A stretch of DNA of 64,000 bases, taken from Castor canadensis (lineage: Eukaryota > Chordata > Mammalia > Rodentia > Castoridae). The DNA is taken from contig NC_133391.1 in the NCBI RefSeq assembly GCF_047511655.1, forward strand, positions 103,887,384-103,951,383, read 5' to 3'. Of this stretch, positions 24,851-35,672 are shown piece after piece (position 1 is the stretch's first letter; every line of letters starts with the position of its first letter). The position numbers and the translations under genes are program-made. The notes under the pieces are model-generated. The model saw only the letters and a list, made by a program, of their open reading frames with translations, had not been told where the DNA came from and made no database searches.

Positions 24851-24851
24851 T
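24797..24851. repeat. (GATA)n microsatellite
   Basis: About 13 tandem GATA units form a pure array. Read on the minus strand it gives a spurious Tyr-Leu-Ser-Ile repeat peptide, which is not a gene. Confidence 0.95.
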
Positions 24852-26206
24852 CCTCTATAAGAATATGTATACATCCTTATAGGGTTTTAACCCACTATTC
24901 CAGTGTTCATTTGGGGGGAGGTTGATTTCAAAATAGATTACAAAGCTCTAGTAATCAAAAAAAGTATGGTACTAGCATAAAAACTGACACATAAACCAAT
25001 CAAACAGAATGAAGACTTGACAAATAAATCTAAGTATTTATTGTCAATTGATTTTCAGCACAGATGTCAAGAACATAAATTACAGGAAAAAAGACTCTTC
25101 AATAGATGGTATTAAGACAACTGTATATCCACATGCAGAAGAATGAACTTATGCATTTAGCTGACATTATACCCAAAAAATCAACTCTCACTGAAATAAA
25201 GCTTTAAATGAAAATCTCAAAACGGCAAAACTACTCAGAAGAAAACAGAGAAAAAACTCTGACAACAAAAACAAAAACAGGCAAATGGGATTATATCAAA
25301 CTAAAAATGAAGAGATGAGTGCAGAGTAGAAAGACGACCTATAAAATGGCAGAAAATATTTGCAAACTATGTATTTCATAAGTAACCAATATTCAAAATA
25401 TAGAAAGAACTCAAGTAACTCAATAATAAGTAAGCAGCTAATTTAAAAATAGAACTGGATCTGAGTAGACCTGTCTCAAAAGAAGATATATAATTGGACA
25501 ATAAATATATGCAAAAATGATCACCATCACTACTTATAAGGAAAATGCACAGATATCATCTTACACCTGTTAGAATGTCTAGTACCAAAAAAATCACTGG
25601 GGAAGATGTGGAGAAAAGGGAACCCTCACACACCATCAGTAGGAATGTACATTGATATAGTCATTATGGAAAACAGGACAGTTTCTTTAAAAAATTAGAA
25701 ATAGAACTCAGAATCCTATAACCCCACTACTGGATATGTAACTAAAGGTAATAAAATGAGCGTGTCAAAAAGATATCTGTACTCCTCTCTTCATTGCAGC
25801 ACTGTTGATAATATCCAAGATATATTACCAACTTATGTATCCATCAATGGATGAATGAACTTTTAAAATGTAGTATATATACACAATGAAATACTATTTG
25901 ACCTTAAAAAAGAAGAAAATCCCCATTTAGTGCAAATTGGACAAGTCTATAGGAAATTTTTAAAGTGAAAGAAGCCAGGTACAGAAAAACAAAAACACAC
26001 AGTTTCATTTTTATGTGGAGTGGAAAAGTTGAACTCACAGCCCCATAAAGTAGAAGTAGAATAGTGGTTATCAGGGACTGGGGGAGGAGGGGATTGGGAT
26101 GATGTCCTCCAAAGGACATGAAATTTTTCTTAAATAGAAGGAATAAGTTCAAGAGATCAATTGAACAACATGGTGACAAGTAAATAGCAATATACGGTAT
26201 CTAGAT

Positions 26207-26564
26207 CTGTTTTGTACTGCTACAACAGAATATAAAAGACTGGGCAATTTATAAATAACAGAAAGATATTCTGATTCTCCAGAGGTTGCAAACTCCAGAA
26301 TCAAGGGGCCAGCACTTTTTAGTTTCTGCAAAGGCCCTGGTCTCTACTTCCAAGATGGCAACTCAACTGCTGCATCCTCCAGAACAGAGAAGGAAGAAAG
26401 TGAAAACTTTCCTGTAAGTCCTGTTTATAATAATCATCTCATGAGGGCAAAGCCTTCATCATCTAAATATCTCCTACTAGGCCTCATCTCCCCAACCTAT
26501 TTCATTAGAAATTAAACTCCCAACACATCAATTTAGAAGGGACAAAACCATTTAAACTCTAGCA
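26207..26564 (-). repeat. ERVL-MaLR LTR (MST/MLT1-type), solo, inside the L1
   Basis: 'TGTTTTGTACTGCTACAACAG' followed by 'AAGACTGGGCAATTTATAAATAACAG' and 'CAAGGGGCCAGCAC' appears first. It continues with 'CTACTTCCAAGATGGCAAC', 'CTCATGAGGGCAAAGCC' and 'CATTTAAACTCTAGCA'. This is the reverse complement of MaLR LTRs. The ends fit TG...CA. I could not confirm a 5-bp target duplication, and no internal region is present. Confidence 0.75.
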
Positions 26565-26603
26565 TATGATATTCTTGAAATTTGCTAGAAAATGGATTTT
26601 AAG

Positions 26604-26810
26604 GTGGGATGTTGTGGTACACATCTGTAATCCCAGCAATGTGGCAGACAGAGATGAGAGGATAATTGCATAAGGCCATCCCCAGACAAAAGCACAATAG
26701 CCAATCTGAAAAATAAACTAAAACAAAAAACTGATTAGGTATGGCTCAAATGTTAAAGCATTTGCCTGGTAAGCACAAGGCCCTGAGTTCAAATATCAGT
26801 AATGCCAAAA
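26604..26810 (+). repeat. Composite B1 + tRNA SINE (B1-dID-like)
   Basis: The left part is B1-like ('GGGATGTTGTGGTACACATCTGTAATCCCAGC'). The right part is tRNA-like ('GGTATGGCTCAAATGTTAAAGC ... GGTAAGCACAAGGCCCTGAGTTCAAA'). Target duplications of about 15 bp flank it: 'GAAAATGGATTTTAAG' at 26588-26603 and 'GAAAATAGATTTTTAG' at 26811-26826. Confidence 0.8.
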
Positions 26811-27617
26811 GAAAATAGATTTTTAGTGTTCTCTCTATCAAAATTGTAACTATACGAGATAATGCATATATTAATCAGTTCCATTAAGCCAGTTCACAAT
26901 GCATAATATGCATTATAACATGTTGACATGTGCAAATAATAAATCTATACAATTTTTATTTGTCAAAAAAACTAAAATTTTTTACTCTAACACTTATGCA
27001 TAAGCTTCTAAATTATACCACAATGCTTTCCATTAGTGCAAGATTTTAGCAGGTAAGACCTTTAAACAGCCTGGATTTAGGAAACTACTTTAGATTCAGG
27101 TAAGAGATGAAACTAGAGCATTAAAGAATAGTACAGAAAAACAGTCAAGAAAATAGGGACCAACTAAGATGGTAAGATGGCTGGGATCTGCATATTCTGA
27201 CCAAATGACCCTCTAGTCTAAATTGCATTCTAAGATGGTTTTCACATAGCGTCCGTTTCCCTAAATGACTGATGTCTGCAGCTACTTAAATCCATGTAGT
27301 AGCCCTCCTAGAGAAGAATGCCTGAAATGAAACAGCTGCAAGCACTCAGGTGCCCCTGTCAATCTCATTTGTCATCTTCCATCAAAGCCATCTTAGTCCA
27401 ACAGGCAGTTCTGTGGTATTCTTAGTTCAGGCTACTTAGTTGGCTGATTCACTATGACCTTTCTTTTTATGGCAACATACTCAAACTGTTCACTTGCCTG
27501 GGACCTCCCATTCATACTCTTGTTCTCCTCCCTTATTTCTGACATCTTAAGAGACAGGTTTTTCTGAATAATATTTTAGAATAAATGTAGCTTTCTTCAT
27601 TTATTTTCAGAAAATGA

Positions 27618-27692
27618 AGTTATATATACACACATATGTACATTTATATACAAACATACACACACACATGCACATACTCATATGTATATATA
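27618..27692. repeat. TA/CA-rich compound microsatellite
   Basis: TTATATATACACACATATG, a CACACACACACATGCACAT run and TATGTATATATAATC form an impure array. Confidence 0.75.
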
Positions 27693-27878
27693 ATCACCAA
27701 TAGTAGCTACTAATGGTCAAGTTATTTCAAGGCTCATCCAGGGAAATCTGAATGGTTTTTCCTGTTACAAGACAGAATTATGTTGTGTTGTTTGTCTAGA
27801 CCTAGTTAACTCCAGCATAGGAAACTTAGAATCTCTTTTTACTTGGTTAAGTGTACATCTAACATTTCTGATTTAGGT

Positions 27879-28096
27879 TTTTTTTTTTTTTTTACTGCAT
27901 ACCACAGGAAGCCAAAATTGCAGCAATTTCCAGGGTCAGATGGGGAGACAAGTTCTGGATGAAATTTAGACGGAACCACACACTTCCCTTCTCCAAACCC
28001 CCCAAGATGTGGCCCCTGGAAGAGGTCTTTCACAAAGAGGACCTATCAGTTAAACGTCTCCTTTGTGGGCAGATCTGGCTCTGGCTAACTCTAAAG
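27879..28096 (+). other. Exon-like open segment with splice-site-like borders
   Basis: A T-run (27879-27894) and 'ACTGCATACCACAG' make a good acceptor-like sequence ending at 27907. From 27908 to 28096 there are 189 nt, exactly 63 codons, open in one frame. A donor-like 'AAAG|GTGAGC' follows immediately. The frame begins Glu-Ala-Lys-Ile and contains an Arg/Trp-rich stretch and 'KPPKMWPLEEVFHKED'. Local GC is higher than the flanks. I do not recognise the peptide. It could be a chance arrangement, a cryptic exon or a pseudogene exon. Confidence 0.25.
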
Positions 28097-28819
28097 GTGA
28101 GCAAAGAGAGTGGAAGTTTTTTACAGCAATTGCCCAAAATTGTGTTTTAATTTCCACATACACATTTAGAATCTTGTATTATTTTTAGTTTTTGCCATCA
28201 CTGTTCAAACAAAGTAACAGGTTAAAATTTTTCTTCCAAAATCATATTAAAACCTCATATGACAAAGGTCTGAATGCTATTTTAGACCAAGTAAATATAG
28301 ACAAGTAGACCTTAGACCTCCTCTTGCCTTTTGGCTGTGACCCAGTCTGAGGTAAGAGAAGTCTTCCTGGAAAAAAGAAAGAAAGAAAATTATAATTCTT
28401 AAAATGAATCTAAATTTAGGGAACATAACAAATAATAATCCTTCATACAGTTATTTTAAATTAAATGAGAAACAACCTGTAAGTTACTGGATATTAGTTA
28501 CTATGTCCTTTTGAAATGTTTTCTTTTAAGGAAAGTACATGGGAATGCCTATTCTGACAACATGCTTTGAAATAAAATCATGGAGATTGATTGAGTCCTT
28601 TAGTCACAAAACCAGAAAACATTATATGTGCACTATGTGTAGAGCCTTAGGTTAAGTTGGGAGGAAATAATTTCTTAGTTGAGACCTGGATCTCAATGAG
28701 TAACAACCTAGAAAGGAGATCTAATTACAAGGTATCATTACTATACACTATGAGAATTGTTAATGAATGCATGTAGAAAATGCCATGAGAACACTGAAGA
28801 GTGAGCAACCAACCTTGCA
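28097..28819. other. Unannotated sequence
   Basis: No recognised gene or repeat. Confidence 0.4.
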
Positions 28820-28884
28820 GGACAGGGAAAGGGAGGGGGGAGGGAAGGGGAGGAGTGAGGAGGGGAGAGGAGAGGAGAGGAAAA
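28820..28884 (+). repeat. Purine-rich tract with G-quadruplex motif
   Basis: Five G runs with loops of 1-3 nt occupy 28825-28850 (GGG, GGG, GGGGGG, GGG, GGGG). (GGAGA)n-like units continue to 28884. Confidence 0.8.
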
Positions 28885-30384
28885 GCAGTTAAATTCCTTA
28901 TCAACTTTAGTTGAGTTGTCTAATCAAAGCAGGTCAAAGTGTTTCAGAAAATAAATAGGCAAAGGACAAGAGAAAATAAAACATACATTATATGTAGACA
29001 CACAGAAGCAATGAGGAGTCTTTGACAAAACTGAAACCACTAAGTAAGAATTGGACAGTCCTGTTAGAAAGCTAGTGCACTATTATAGAGAGGAGAAAAA
29101 TATGGAACCACCCATGAGAAAGAATCAGAATGCCTAGGCACCTGATTATTTGGGGAGACTGAAGAAGAGAATGAATAATTGCAATAAGATCATAGAATGC
29201 ATTTAGTTGCAAGTAATGGAATTTCTAATCCAAAATGGCCAACATAGTAGGAATCTCGTACAAGTAAAGTGCATGGAGGCTGAAGAACCACAGACAGGGA
29301 TCAAGGATCTGTTTCTCTGTAACTTCTTGGAACTGCTCCCTTCCACCTGGTAGACTACTAGGCTGGCTCTTCTGATTGCAAGGATATAGATGCTAGCCCT
29401 TGCAAGGCCAGATGATAGCAGAAGAGACAGCATCTCTGAACTTCGTTATAATTGGACTGGCATAGTTCTTCTGCCCACCATAAATCAGTATTTGTGGAAA
29501 TGAGAATGTAATCTGATAACTAGCTTAGGCCAAGGTTTCAGGTTATAATAATTATGGCAAGGGAAGCAGATTTATCCTAATTAATTTAGACTTTCCTGAG
29601 CTGCTTACAGGGTTGAGAATTAGATGTTTGCACTGAAAACATGTCTGCTACACAACTGAACCTAGGTTAGAATGTATGTGGGGAAAATGATGAAATATCC
29701 ACTAACATACTGAAAAAAAGTCATTGATTACACATCTTACTTTTTAAGCAAGTGGTCAAGAATGATTTCTAGAGACAAATTGCCAGACTGAAGAATAAGA
29801 AGCTATGTTCCCTCACTATGCCTGCAGAGTAACAATATTTAGTAACTGGAAGGCTCCTACCTGAGATAGCCAAAGACTGTTTAGATTTGCAATATGATCT
29901 TCTAAGGAAATATGATAAATTTGAATATCAGCTAGATTTCCTCCTAACATTCCTATTTAGGAATTTAGTTAGTTAACAATCTCCATTTTAACAAAATGTT
30001 CTAATACAATGCAATGACCAGTAAGGTGAATTTTCTATTATTTTACATTACTTTCATAAGTTTTCAATTACTCAGAGATTACTGTTAGAATTATACTTAT
30101 TCAGGATATGTCCTCCTGATTTTGCTATTCTAAAAATGCATTAATGTGTTTAAAATTCTTATTTCTGACATATGTGTGGATTTGCTGTCATTTAGTATAA
30201 GTAAAAGTATAGAGATCAGTTGCCATACCAATTTTTTACTATAATTCAGTCACTTTTTCAATGAGGCATCAGTAAATGAAGTCCACTGGTCAACAAGGCT
30301 GAAACCTATTTGTCTGTTTGGTGCTTTATGATCTAGTGAACTGGATATCAGAGGACTCTACAGGGAAAGGTAAGTAGGGTTGGC
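28885..30384. other. Mostly unannotated sequence
   Basis: About 29190-29400 vaguely resembles an old DNA-transposon consensus ('TTGCAAGTAATGGAATTTCTAATCC'), but I could not confirm a family. The 76-codon minus frame there (29203-29433) is not supported as a gene. Confidence 0.35.
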
Positions 30385-30690
30385 CTGATGAGTCAAAGCC
30401 CAGTTATGTCACTTACTAACTTCATTGCACTATGTATGTTGAAGATGTTACTTATATCTCTGGATAACAATGTCATCATTCATAAAATAAAGTCTATAGG
30501 GCCAGAAGTGTGACTCAAGTGGTAGAGCACTGGCCTAGCAAGTATAAGGCCCTGAGTTCAAACCCAAGTACCATTAAAAAATGAAGTTAATATGCATTAT
30601 GGGCCTCACCTGTATGAATTTGTTGACTGTCATACAACAAATTCAAGTAAATGTGAAGCATACGATGCAAAGTAAAAGTTCAATAAATAC
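30385..30690 (+). repeat. MIR SINE split by a younger SINE
   Basis: Before the insertion: 'AAGCCCAGTTATGTCACTTACTAAC', 'GATAACAATGTCATCATTCATAAAATAAAGTC'. After it: 'AATATGCATTATGGGCC' and 'GCAAAGTAAAAGTTCAATAAATACC'. The order fits MIR, with an insertion at 30500-30583. Confidence 0.65.
30500..30583 (+). repeat. tRNA-derived SINE, well preserved
   Basis: 'GACTCAAGTGGTAGAGCACTGGCCTAGCAAG' and 'GGCCCTGAGTTCAAACCC' are clean A- and B-box regions, followed by an A-rich tail. The 'CTCAAGTGGTAGAGC' spelling is a useful lineage marker. Confidence 0.85.
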
Positions 30691-30740
30691 CTTCATATGA
30701 GTTCTAACACAGAACTGGTAAGGTTTGCATAAAACATCTT

Positions 30741-30834
30741 TTGTTTTGGTTTGGTTTTTTATTGCTGGGGATTAAACCCAGGGCCTTGTACATGCTAGGC
30801 AAGTGCTCTACCAGTGAGCTATATCCTAAGCCCT
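30741..30834 (-). repeat. tRNA-derived (ID-like) SINE
   Basis: 'TGCTGGGGATTAAACCCAGGGCCTTG', 'TGCTAGGCAAGTGCTCTACCAGTGAGCTATATCC' is the reverse complement of an ID-like SINE. Its tail is the TTGGTTTGG run on the left. Confidence 0.85.
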
Positions 30835-30964
30835 AAAATACATTGTATTTTAAAAGTTCAAAAACACATTTTAAAGAGGAGTTTATTATTACTATACTTC
30901 AGATGTCTATTTATGGGTAAAAAGCACATTAATTGCTTTATTTATAAAAAATGTGTTATCGAGT

Positions 30965-31260
30965 GTTTAATACTTGTTAATATATGTCAGGTACAGCACT
31001 AGGCCTTGAGGTACAACAATCACCATGACGTATTTCTTGACTTGACAAGGCTTACTGATTTGGCACAACAAAAAACAAGTAAGCACATCAGTAAGTATAA
31101 ATCTTCAGATAATATTTAGCATGATGAAGCAGAACAACATAGGTAGAAGGCCTAGACAGTGTACCAGCAAGGAATGGAAGCAGTGAACAGAGTAGTATTT
31201 TAGACAGAATGACCACAGAAGCTCCTGCTGACTCTGTATTAATGTCCACCATAGAGGCAT
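30965..31260 (-). repeat. L2 LINE 3' relic
   Basis: 'GTCAGGTACAGCACTAGGCC', 'AGGTACAACAATCACCATGACG' and 'ACAACAAAAAACAAGTAAGCAC' follow the reversed L2 3' end. The 65-codon minus frame (31088-31285) is within this relic. Confidence 0.5.
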
Positions 31261-32314
31261 AGGTCAGATTTTCTCCTATTTTCATATCTAATAAACAGAA
31301 ACATCAGTGAAGCTCTCATCTGCACAATTCTTATGAGTAATGTCTTAAAAAAAAATCTTGTTTCATTTTCAAAATCAGCTTACCCTTACTATTTCTTAAC
31401 TAAAAAAACTATGAATAGATTTGAAATTAAGGTAGATTGCCTTGGAAATTGGAAATATATGTCAACCTTCCAGAAAATTAAGTTACCAACCAAGTAGCAG
31501 AAGTCTTACTTATTATAGCTTAGTACTTCCTTTGCTATCTGAGGAAGATTACCTGTTTTGGATTGTGTAAAGAATAGAATGTTGTTTTAAGATGTGATTT
31601 ATTTCACTTTGAAATTTAACAGCACCTGATTTGTTTTCACTGTAATCCTTTCAAGCACCTTCTCAATTAAGCAATACATTTTCTTACAAGGAGTTGAATG
31701 TCTATGAGCTTAGCTGGATATAATGATTAAAATAAAAAGACCATCTCACCACACAGAGTGTATTGTATTGTATTGCATGTGTATTGATTATAAAAAAAAG
31801 TCATCAAAAATGTTGTCAATGTTTAATGAATATATTAAAGGATAATCAACCTCATCAATTATAGCAGTATCTAAAAACAGGTGCAGAACAATATTTATCA
31901 TCTTGCCACACAATTGTCTCTATTTAATTTTCCCTTCAAAATAGCCTAAGTTTTTTTAAAATACTGATTTCCACCAAATTGAGGGGAAATATATGCAAGT
32001 GTAGAAGCATCTAAACATGGACATACACATATACATGTGTGTAATTAAGTAATTTTCAATCCTGTTGTTTTTCTAAAATCTTGCTGTGCCCAAAACCATA
32101 CAGGTATAGGTAAAGACACCAGAAAATAGTAACAGATTACAGAAATGTTCATGTTTTCTAGTCTTCCTGAGCATTCCTGGTCTAGCAGCCCTTTGCTAAA
32201 CTTATCTGAAGAGTATCTTGATTTACGTAGAACTACAGGGGTTTCAATCCTGAATGATAAATACCAGCTTGTGAAGATGAAATGGCAGCTGGGACAGCTG
32301 CTCAGAGAGTTATG
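31261..32314. other. Unannotated sequence
   Basis: No recognised gene or repeat. A (GTATT)n-like patch lies at about 31758-31785. Confidence 0.4.
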
Positions 32315-32580
32315 ATCCAATGGCTTCTGTGGCATTTGATATTGTTGACCACACCTTTCTTCTTGATGTATCATTTCTCCTTGGTTTCTGTGACAGCATT
32401 TATGTGTGCTTTTGTGACGTGCTTCCCAATTTCCTGGATGCTTTTGTTATGTCTTCTTGTTTCATTTTCCTCACTGACCAACTTAAATGTTAATCTCTCA
32501 CCAAGCCCTATACAACACACTTTACTCTTCATTAACACCTATCTACCAATAATCACATGTATCTCTTTTTAGGCAAGGCA
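32315..32580 (+). repeat. L2 LINE ORF2 relic
   Basis: 'GTGGCATTTGATATTGTTGACCACACC' decodes to the L2 'AFD.VDH' reverse-transcriptase region. 'CTTGGTTTCTGTGACAGC' and 'TTCCTCACTGACC' follow in L2 order. The 96-codon plus frame (32282-32572) is remnant L2 coding sequence, not a host gene. Confidence 0.65.
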
Positions 32581-33289
32581 ACAGAAAAAATGGGAAGTAA
32601 GTTTACCTGGTCAGCCAAATGGACAATCAAGTTCATCTAAGGCTCTTACTGTATCAAAGACTTTAAATTTATTTACCCACCACTGTGATCTAAAGTAACT
32701 TGAGAACAGGACTTCATGATATGATTATGTTCTTAGAAACAAATATAATGAAATCTACAACCATATATTTCCCCACTATCCCACAGATTCAGTTATGTAC
32801 ATAACTGTGATGCCTAGAGAAATTTTTTAAGTCATTCTAAATATCTCCTAAGGTAGGTAAAAGGACATCTTAGGGAAAAAAGCTTGAGGTTTGGAATTTG
32901 GACATATTTGCAATACATACCACATTTTTTACTGGACAAGTAAATAAATGAATTTGCATTAATTTTTTACCAGTTGAGGATTAATGGGTGCATACGTTAC
33001 CAATTGCAATATCTGAAACACAGTTGATATTTTTTAGGTTTCAATTTCTCTGAGGATTTTCAATATGTGTATACGAGGAAAAACCATGGCGCAAACACAA
33101 TTTTAGTCACAAACACACACATACAAACATACATACACATATATATAATGCATGTACACTATGTATAAAGAATTATTTTAATATACTTCTTTTTTAATTA
33201 AAAAATACATGTCTGTTCCTCAGTCAATAATTTTCTAATTCTACTCGTAGAACACATTCTTTAGTGTACCAAATAAAACATAATACTTA
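32581..33289. other. Unannotated sequence with a CA/CATA patch
   Basis: A microsatellite-like patch at 33109-33155 (ACACACACATACAAACATACATACACATATATA) is the only structured element. Confidence 0.45.
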
Positions 33290-33388
33290 AAGACTGGAGA
33301 CATGGCTCAAGCAGTAGAGCCCCTGCCCAACAAGTGCAAAGCCTTGAGCTCAAACCCTAGTACAATCAAAATAAATAAATAAACAAGC
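33290..33388 (+). repeat. tRNA-derived SINE
   Basis: 'GACATGGCTCAAGCAGTAGAGC', 'CAACAAGTGCAAAGCCTTGAGCTCAAACCC' and a (AAAT)n tail show a typical SINE layout. Confidence 0.85.
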
Positions 33389-33944
33389 GCATAAGTAACA
33401 CTTAAGGTTTAACAATTTCAAAAAACTGTGTCTAATTATGAACTATCCTATACTTTAAACTTAGATGCTTTTTAGTGATAATTTTATTTTATAACTCTCA
33501 AAAAGAACCAAATCATGGATGGCTCTTAAATAATTATTTGTGGTTGATAACCTCTGAGCACAGATAACTCAGGTAATTCTCCTTGGTAGACACAAATATG
33601 CAGATTCTTTCATTAGTATTTAGTGATTCTTACAGTCAGTATGTTCAGAAAGGCTCTGAATATTATAATCCATAAAAATTTCTAATAATGTCACATAATC
33701 ACACATACTCTATTTTTGTGCTATGTTAACTTTCTAGCAAAATAAGACTGGGGCTATTCTTCAAATAAGCTTGCTTCAGTAAAAGTCTTATAATTAATTT
33801 TAAAAATATAAAATACTATGTTATTTTTCCTACTTCTACACAAGCGAGGGCAAATAAGTAAAAAATTTCAGAATTTAGTTCAAGGAAATGTCCCAACAAA
33901 CAAAAGACTCTCCATATCAACATAGAATCTCCATTCACACATTT
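33389..33944. other. Unannotated sequence
   Basis: No recognised gene or repeat. Confidence 0.4.
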
Positions 33945-34400
33945 AGCAAATATTTGTTGAGAGCCAGCTGTGTGCTGGGTACAGTTCTAGGCAATAGGGA
34001 AAATGAAAGGGGGCGTATCAAAAAAAAAAAAAAAAAAAGAAATGAGTAAAGTAGACTAAATAAGATCTGGAGAGCAATTTCAAAAGGGTGGTCCCGTATG
34101 GTAAGGCATCATGCAGAATGTTGTATTAGTGCAAAGCTTTGAAGCAAGTAAGAGAGTTCATCATATCAATAACCACAGAAAGCATATTCCAAGCAGAGGA
34201 AAGAGCCAATGCAAAGGCCTTTAGGTAGAATGTGCCTAATGTGCTGTAGAACATTGGAGGACACAGGGGCTGGCACAGAGTGAGTAAAAGTATTCTAATT
34301 AGAGAATGAGGTTACCAAATCAGAATGAGCTTGGGTGGGGAGATCATGTATGGCCTTGTTAGCCATTTGTCGGAACTTGAGCCTTCACGATGAGTAACAT
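33945..34400 (-). repeat. L2 LINE 3' end
   Basis: On the plus strand it reads 'AGCAAATATTTGTTGAGAGCC', 'GTGTGCTGGGTACAGTTCTAGG', then 'CAAGCAGAGGAAAGAGCCAATGCAAAGGCC'. It continues to 'GATCATGTATGGCCTTGTTAGCC'. This is the reversed order of the L2 3' end. A pure A run at about 34020-34038 interrupts it. Confidence 0.75.
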
Positions 34401-34604
34401 GGAGAATCGCTGTTGAAACCATGCAATTTTACAGAAGTCCAAGTCAGAAAACCAAAGGAAGAAATGCTCTTTCTCTTCCTTCTCCTGCATCATATGACTG
34501 TTCTTCTCAAACCCTGAAATCTACCCCACAGCATTAATTCCATGACCTTGTATATTTCAGAATCAGAGGAAGTTGAGTGGGATATCAAACACTCTTGAGC
34601 AAGG

Positions 34605-34715
34605 CATGAAGAGACCTAGGTTTAAACCCTACCACAGTCACTTATTATTTATAATACAGGATAATTATGCCTGCCTGAAAGGTTTATTATGAAGTATAAA
34701 TAATTATATATGTCA
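34605..34715 (+). repeat. MIR SINE fragment
   Basis: 'GACCTAGGTTTAAACCC', 'CACAGTCACTTATT', 'GGATAATTATGCCTGCCTGAAAGG' and 'TTATTATGAAGTATAAATAAT' match MIR order. Confidence 0.65.
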
Positions 34716-34871
34716 TGCTTTATGTGTGTATATTCCTTGTAAGTATATGTATGTATGTGTATAATTAGATAGTGATAGTGAAATCATTACTATAGCTTTA
34801 GATATACTTTTGGATGTATTTACTGAACATTAACTAATACCAAGACTCTGTTACACAATTATACTAAAATC

Positions 34872-34986
34872 ACAGTTTCTTCAGGGTTTTATTGGCACTT
34901 CGAACCACATAAATTTTTGCTGTAGAGTGTTGTTCTATGTATGTTAGGCTATTTAGCAGTATCCCTGGCCTTTCCCACCAGATACC

Positions 34987-35023
<37 letters not shown>

Positions 35024-35112
35024 CCAACCCAGTCATGACAGTTAAAAATGTCTCCAAACACTGACAAATGTCTACAGGTGGCAAACTCTCCCCAGACTGA
35101 GTACTACTGTAG
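34872..35112 (-). repeat. MER20 hAT-Charlie element with internal (CA)n
   Basis: 'TATTTAGCAGTATCCCTGGCC', 'CCACCAGATACCAATAACAC', 'GTCATGACAGTTAAAAATGTCTCC' and 'GGTGGCAAACTCTCCCC' match the reverse complement of MER20. The short C/CA stretch of the element has expanded to a (CA)n run at 34990-35019. A minus-frame peptide through the CA run (Cys-Val repeats) is spurious. Confidence 0.8.
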
Positions 35113-35672
35113 TATAGTTTAAATAATATTATAAAAAGACAAGATGCATAAACCAGTGCTACTTATGCAAAATTCACATTGGGAAAATGACAGAAACACT
35201 CATAAAAACAATTTCAACTGGGAATTGTAACTTTAAAAAAAAAATCCTTTCTTCTTCTTCAATCCAGACAAAATGCCACAGCAGAAGTTAAAGCAAAACA
35301 TCCTAATTAGATTAGCACCAACTTCTCTGGTGGCCAGAATTGACTCCTCACCAGGGTGGGGCAAGAAAAGAAAGTTACTTGTTTCCTCAGGGGCAGACTG
35401 CCTGCAAAAGCCTCTATTTGGACAGAAGTTTGAAGCAACCCATCCTTTCTTGGAAGCATGATTGATGCAAGTTTATTGTTTTCCTTTGTGGAACCCCAGA
35501 GGACACAATGTTTATTGTTCATTTCCTCTACACAGCATTGGTTCATCTTGTGTAAGTACTGCAGGGTCCAAATACGGTTTTGGCAACCTCTAGCCTGCAG
35601 GCTAATCCCATAGGGATAGTATTGGTAAATGCCATGCCTGGCTTAGAGTTTAAGAATTCTTTTATCCAAGTC
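35113..35672. other. Unannotated sequence
   Basis: Short frames on both strands (plus 35273-35461, minus 35307-35546) resemble no protein I know. No repeat recognised. Confidence 0.35.

Larger units (their letters stand above)
24930..26975 (+). mobile_element. Old L1 (L1MA-like), nested by an LTR and a SINE
   Basis: Decayed ORF2 C-terminal half and 3' UTR. Landmarks include 'CAAAGCTCTAGTAATCAAAAAAAGTATGGTACT', 'GACAATAAATATATGC ... GATCACCATCACTACT' and 'GGAAAATGCACAGATATCATCTTACACC'. Also present are 'ATGAAATACTATTTGACC' and 'GTTATCAGGGACTGGGGGAGGAGG'. The 3' UTR resumes after the insertions at 26577-26603 and 26811-26975 ('AGATTTTTAGTGTTCTC', 'GAGATAATGCATATATTAATCAG', 'CAATTTTTATTTGTCAAA'). 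The host L1 must be older than the LTR (26207-26564) and the SINE (26604-26810). Confidence 0.8.

Noticed and set aside
24797..24851. Regular short repeat that might suggest a CRISPR or satellite array
   Set aside because: It is a pure GATA microsatellite with no spacers.
30500..30583. tRNA gene-like A and B boxes
   Set aside because: Cloverleaf pairing is not maintained, an A-rich tail follows, and several copies occur in the window. It is a tRNA-derived SINE, not a tRNA gene.
32045..32374. 109-codon minus frame
   Set aside because: It overlaps an L2 relic in antisense and shows no recognisable domain.
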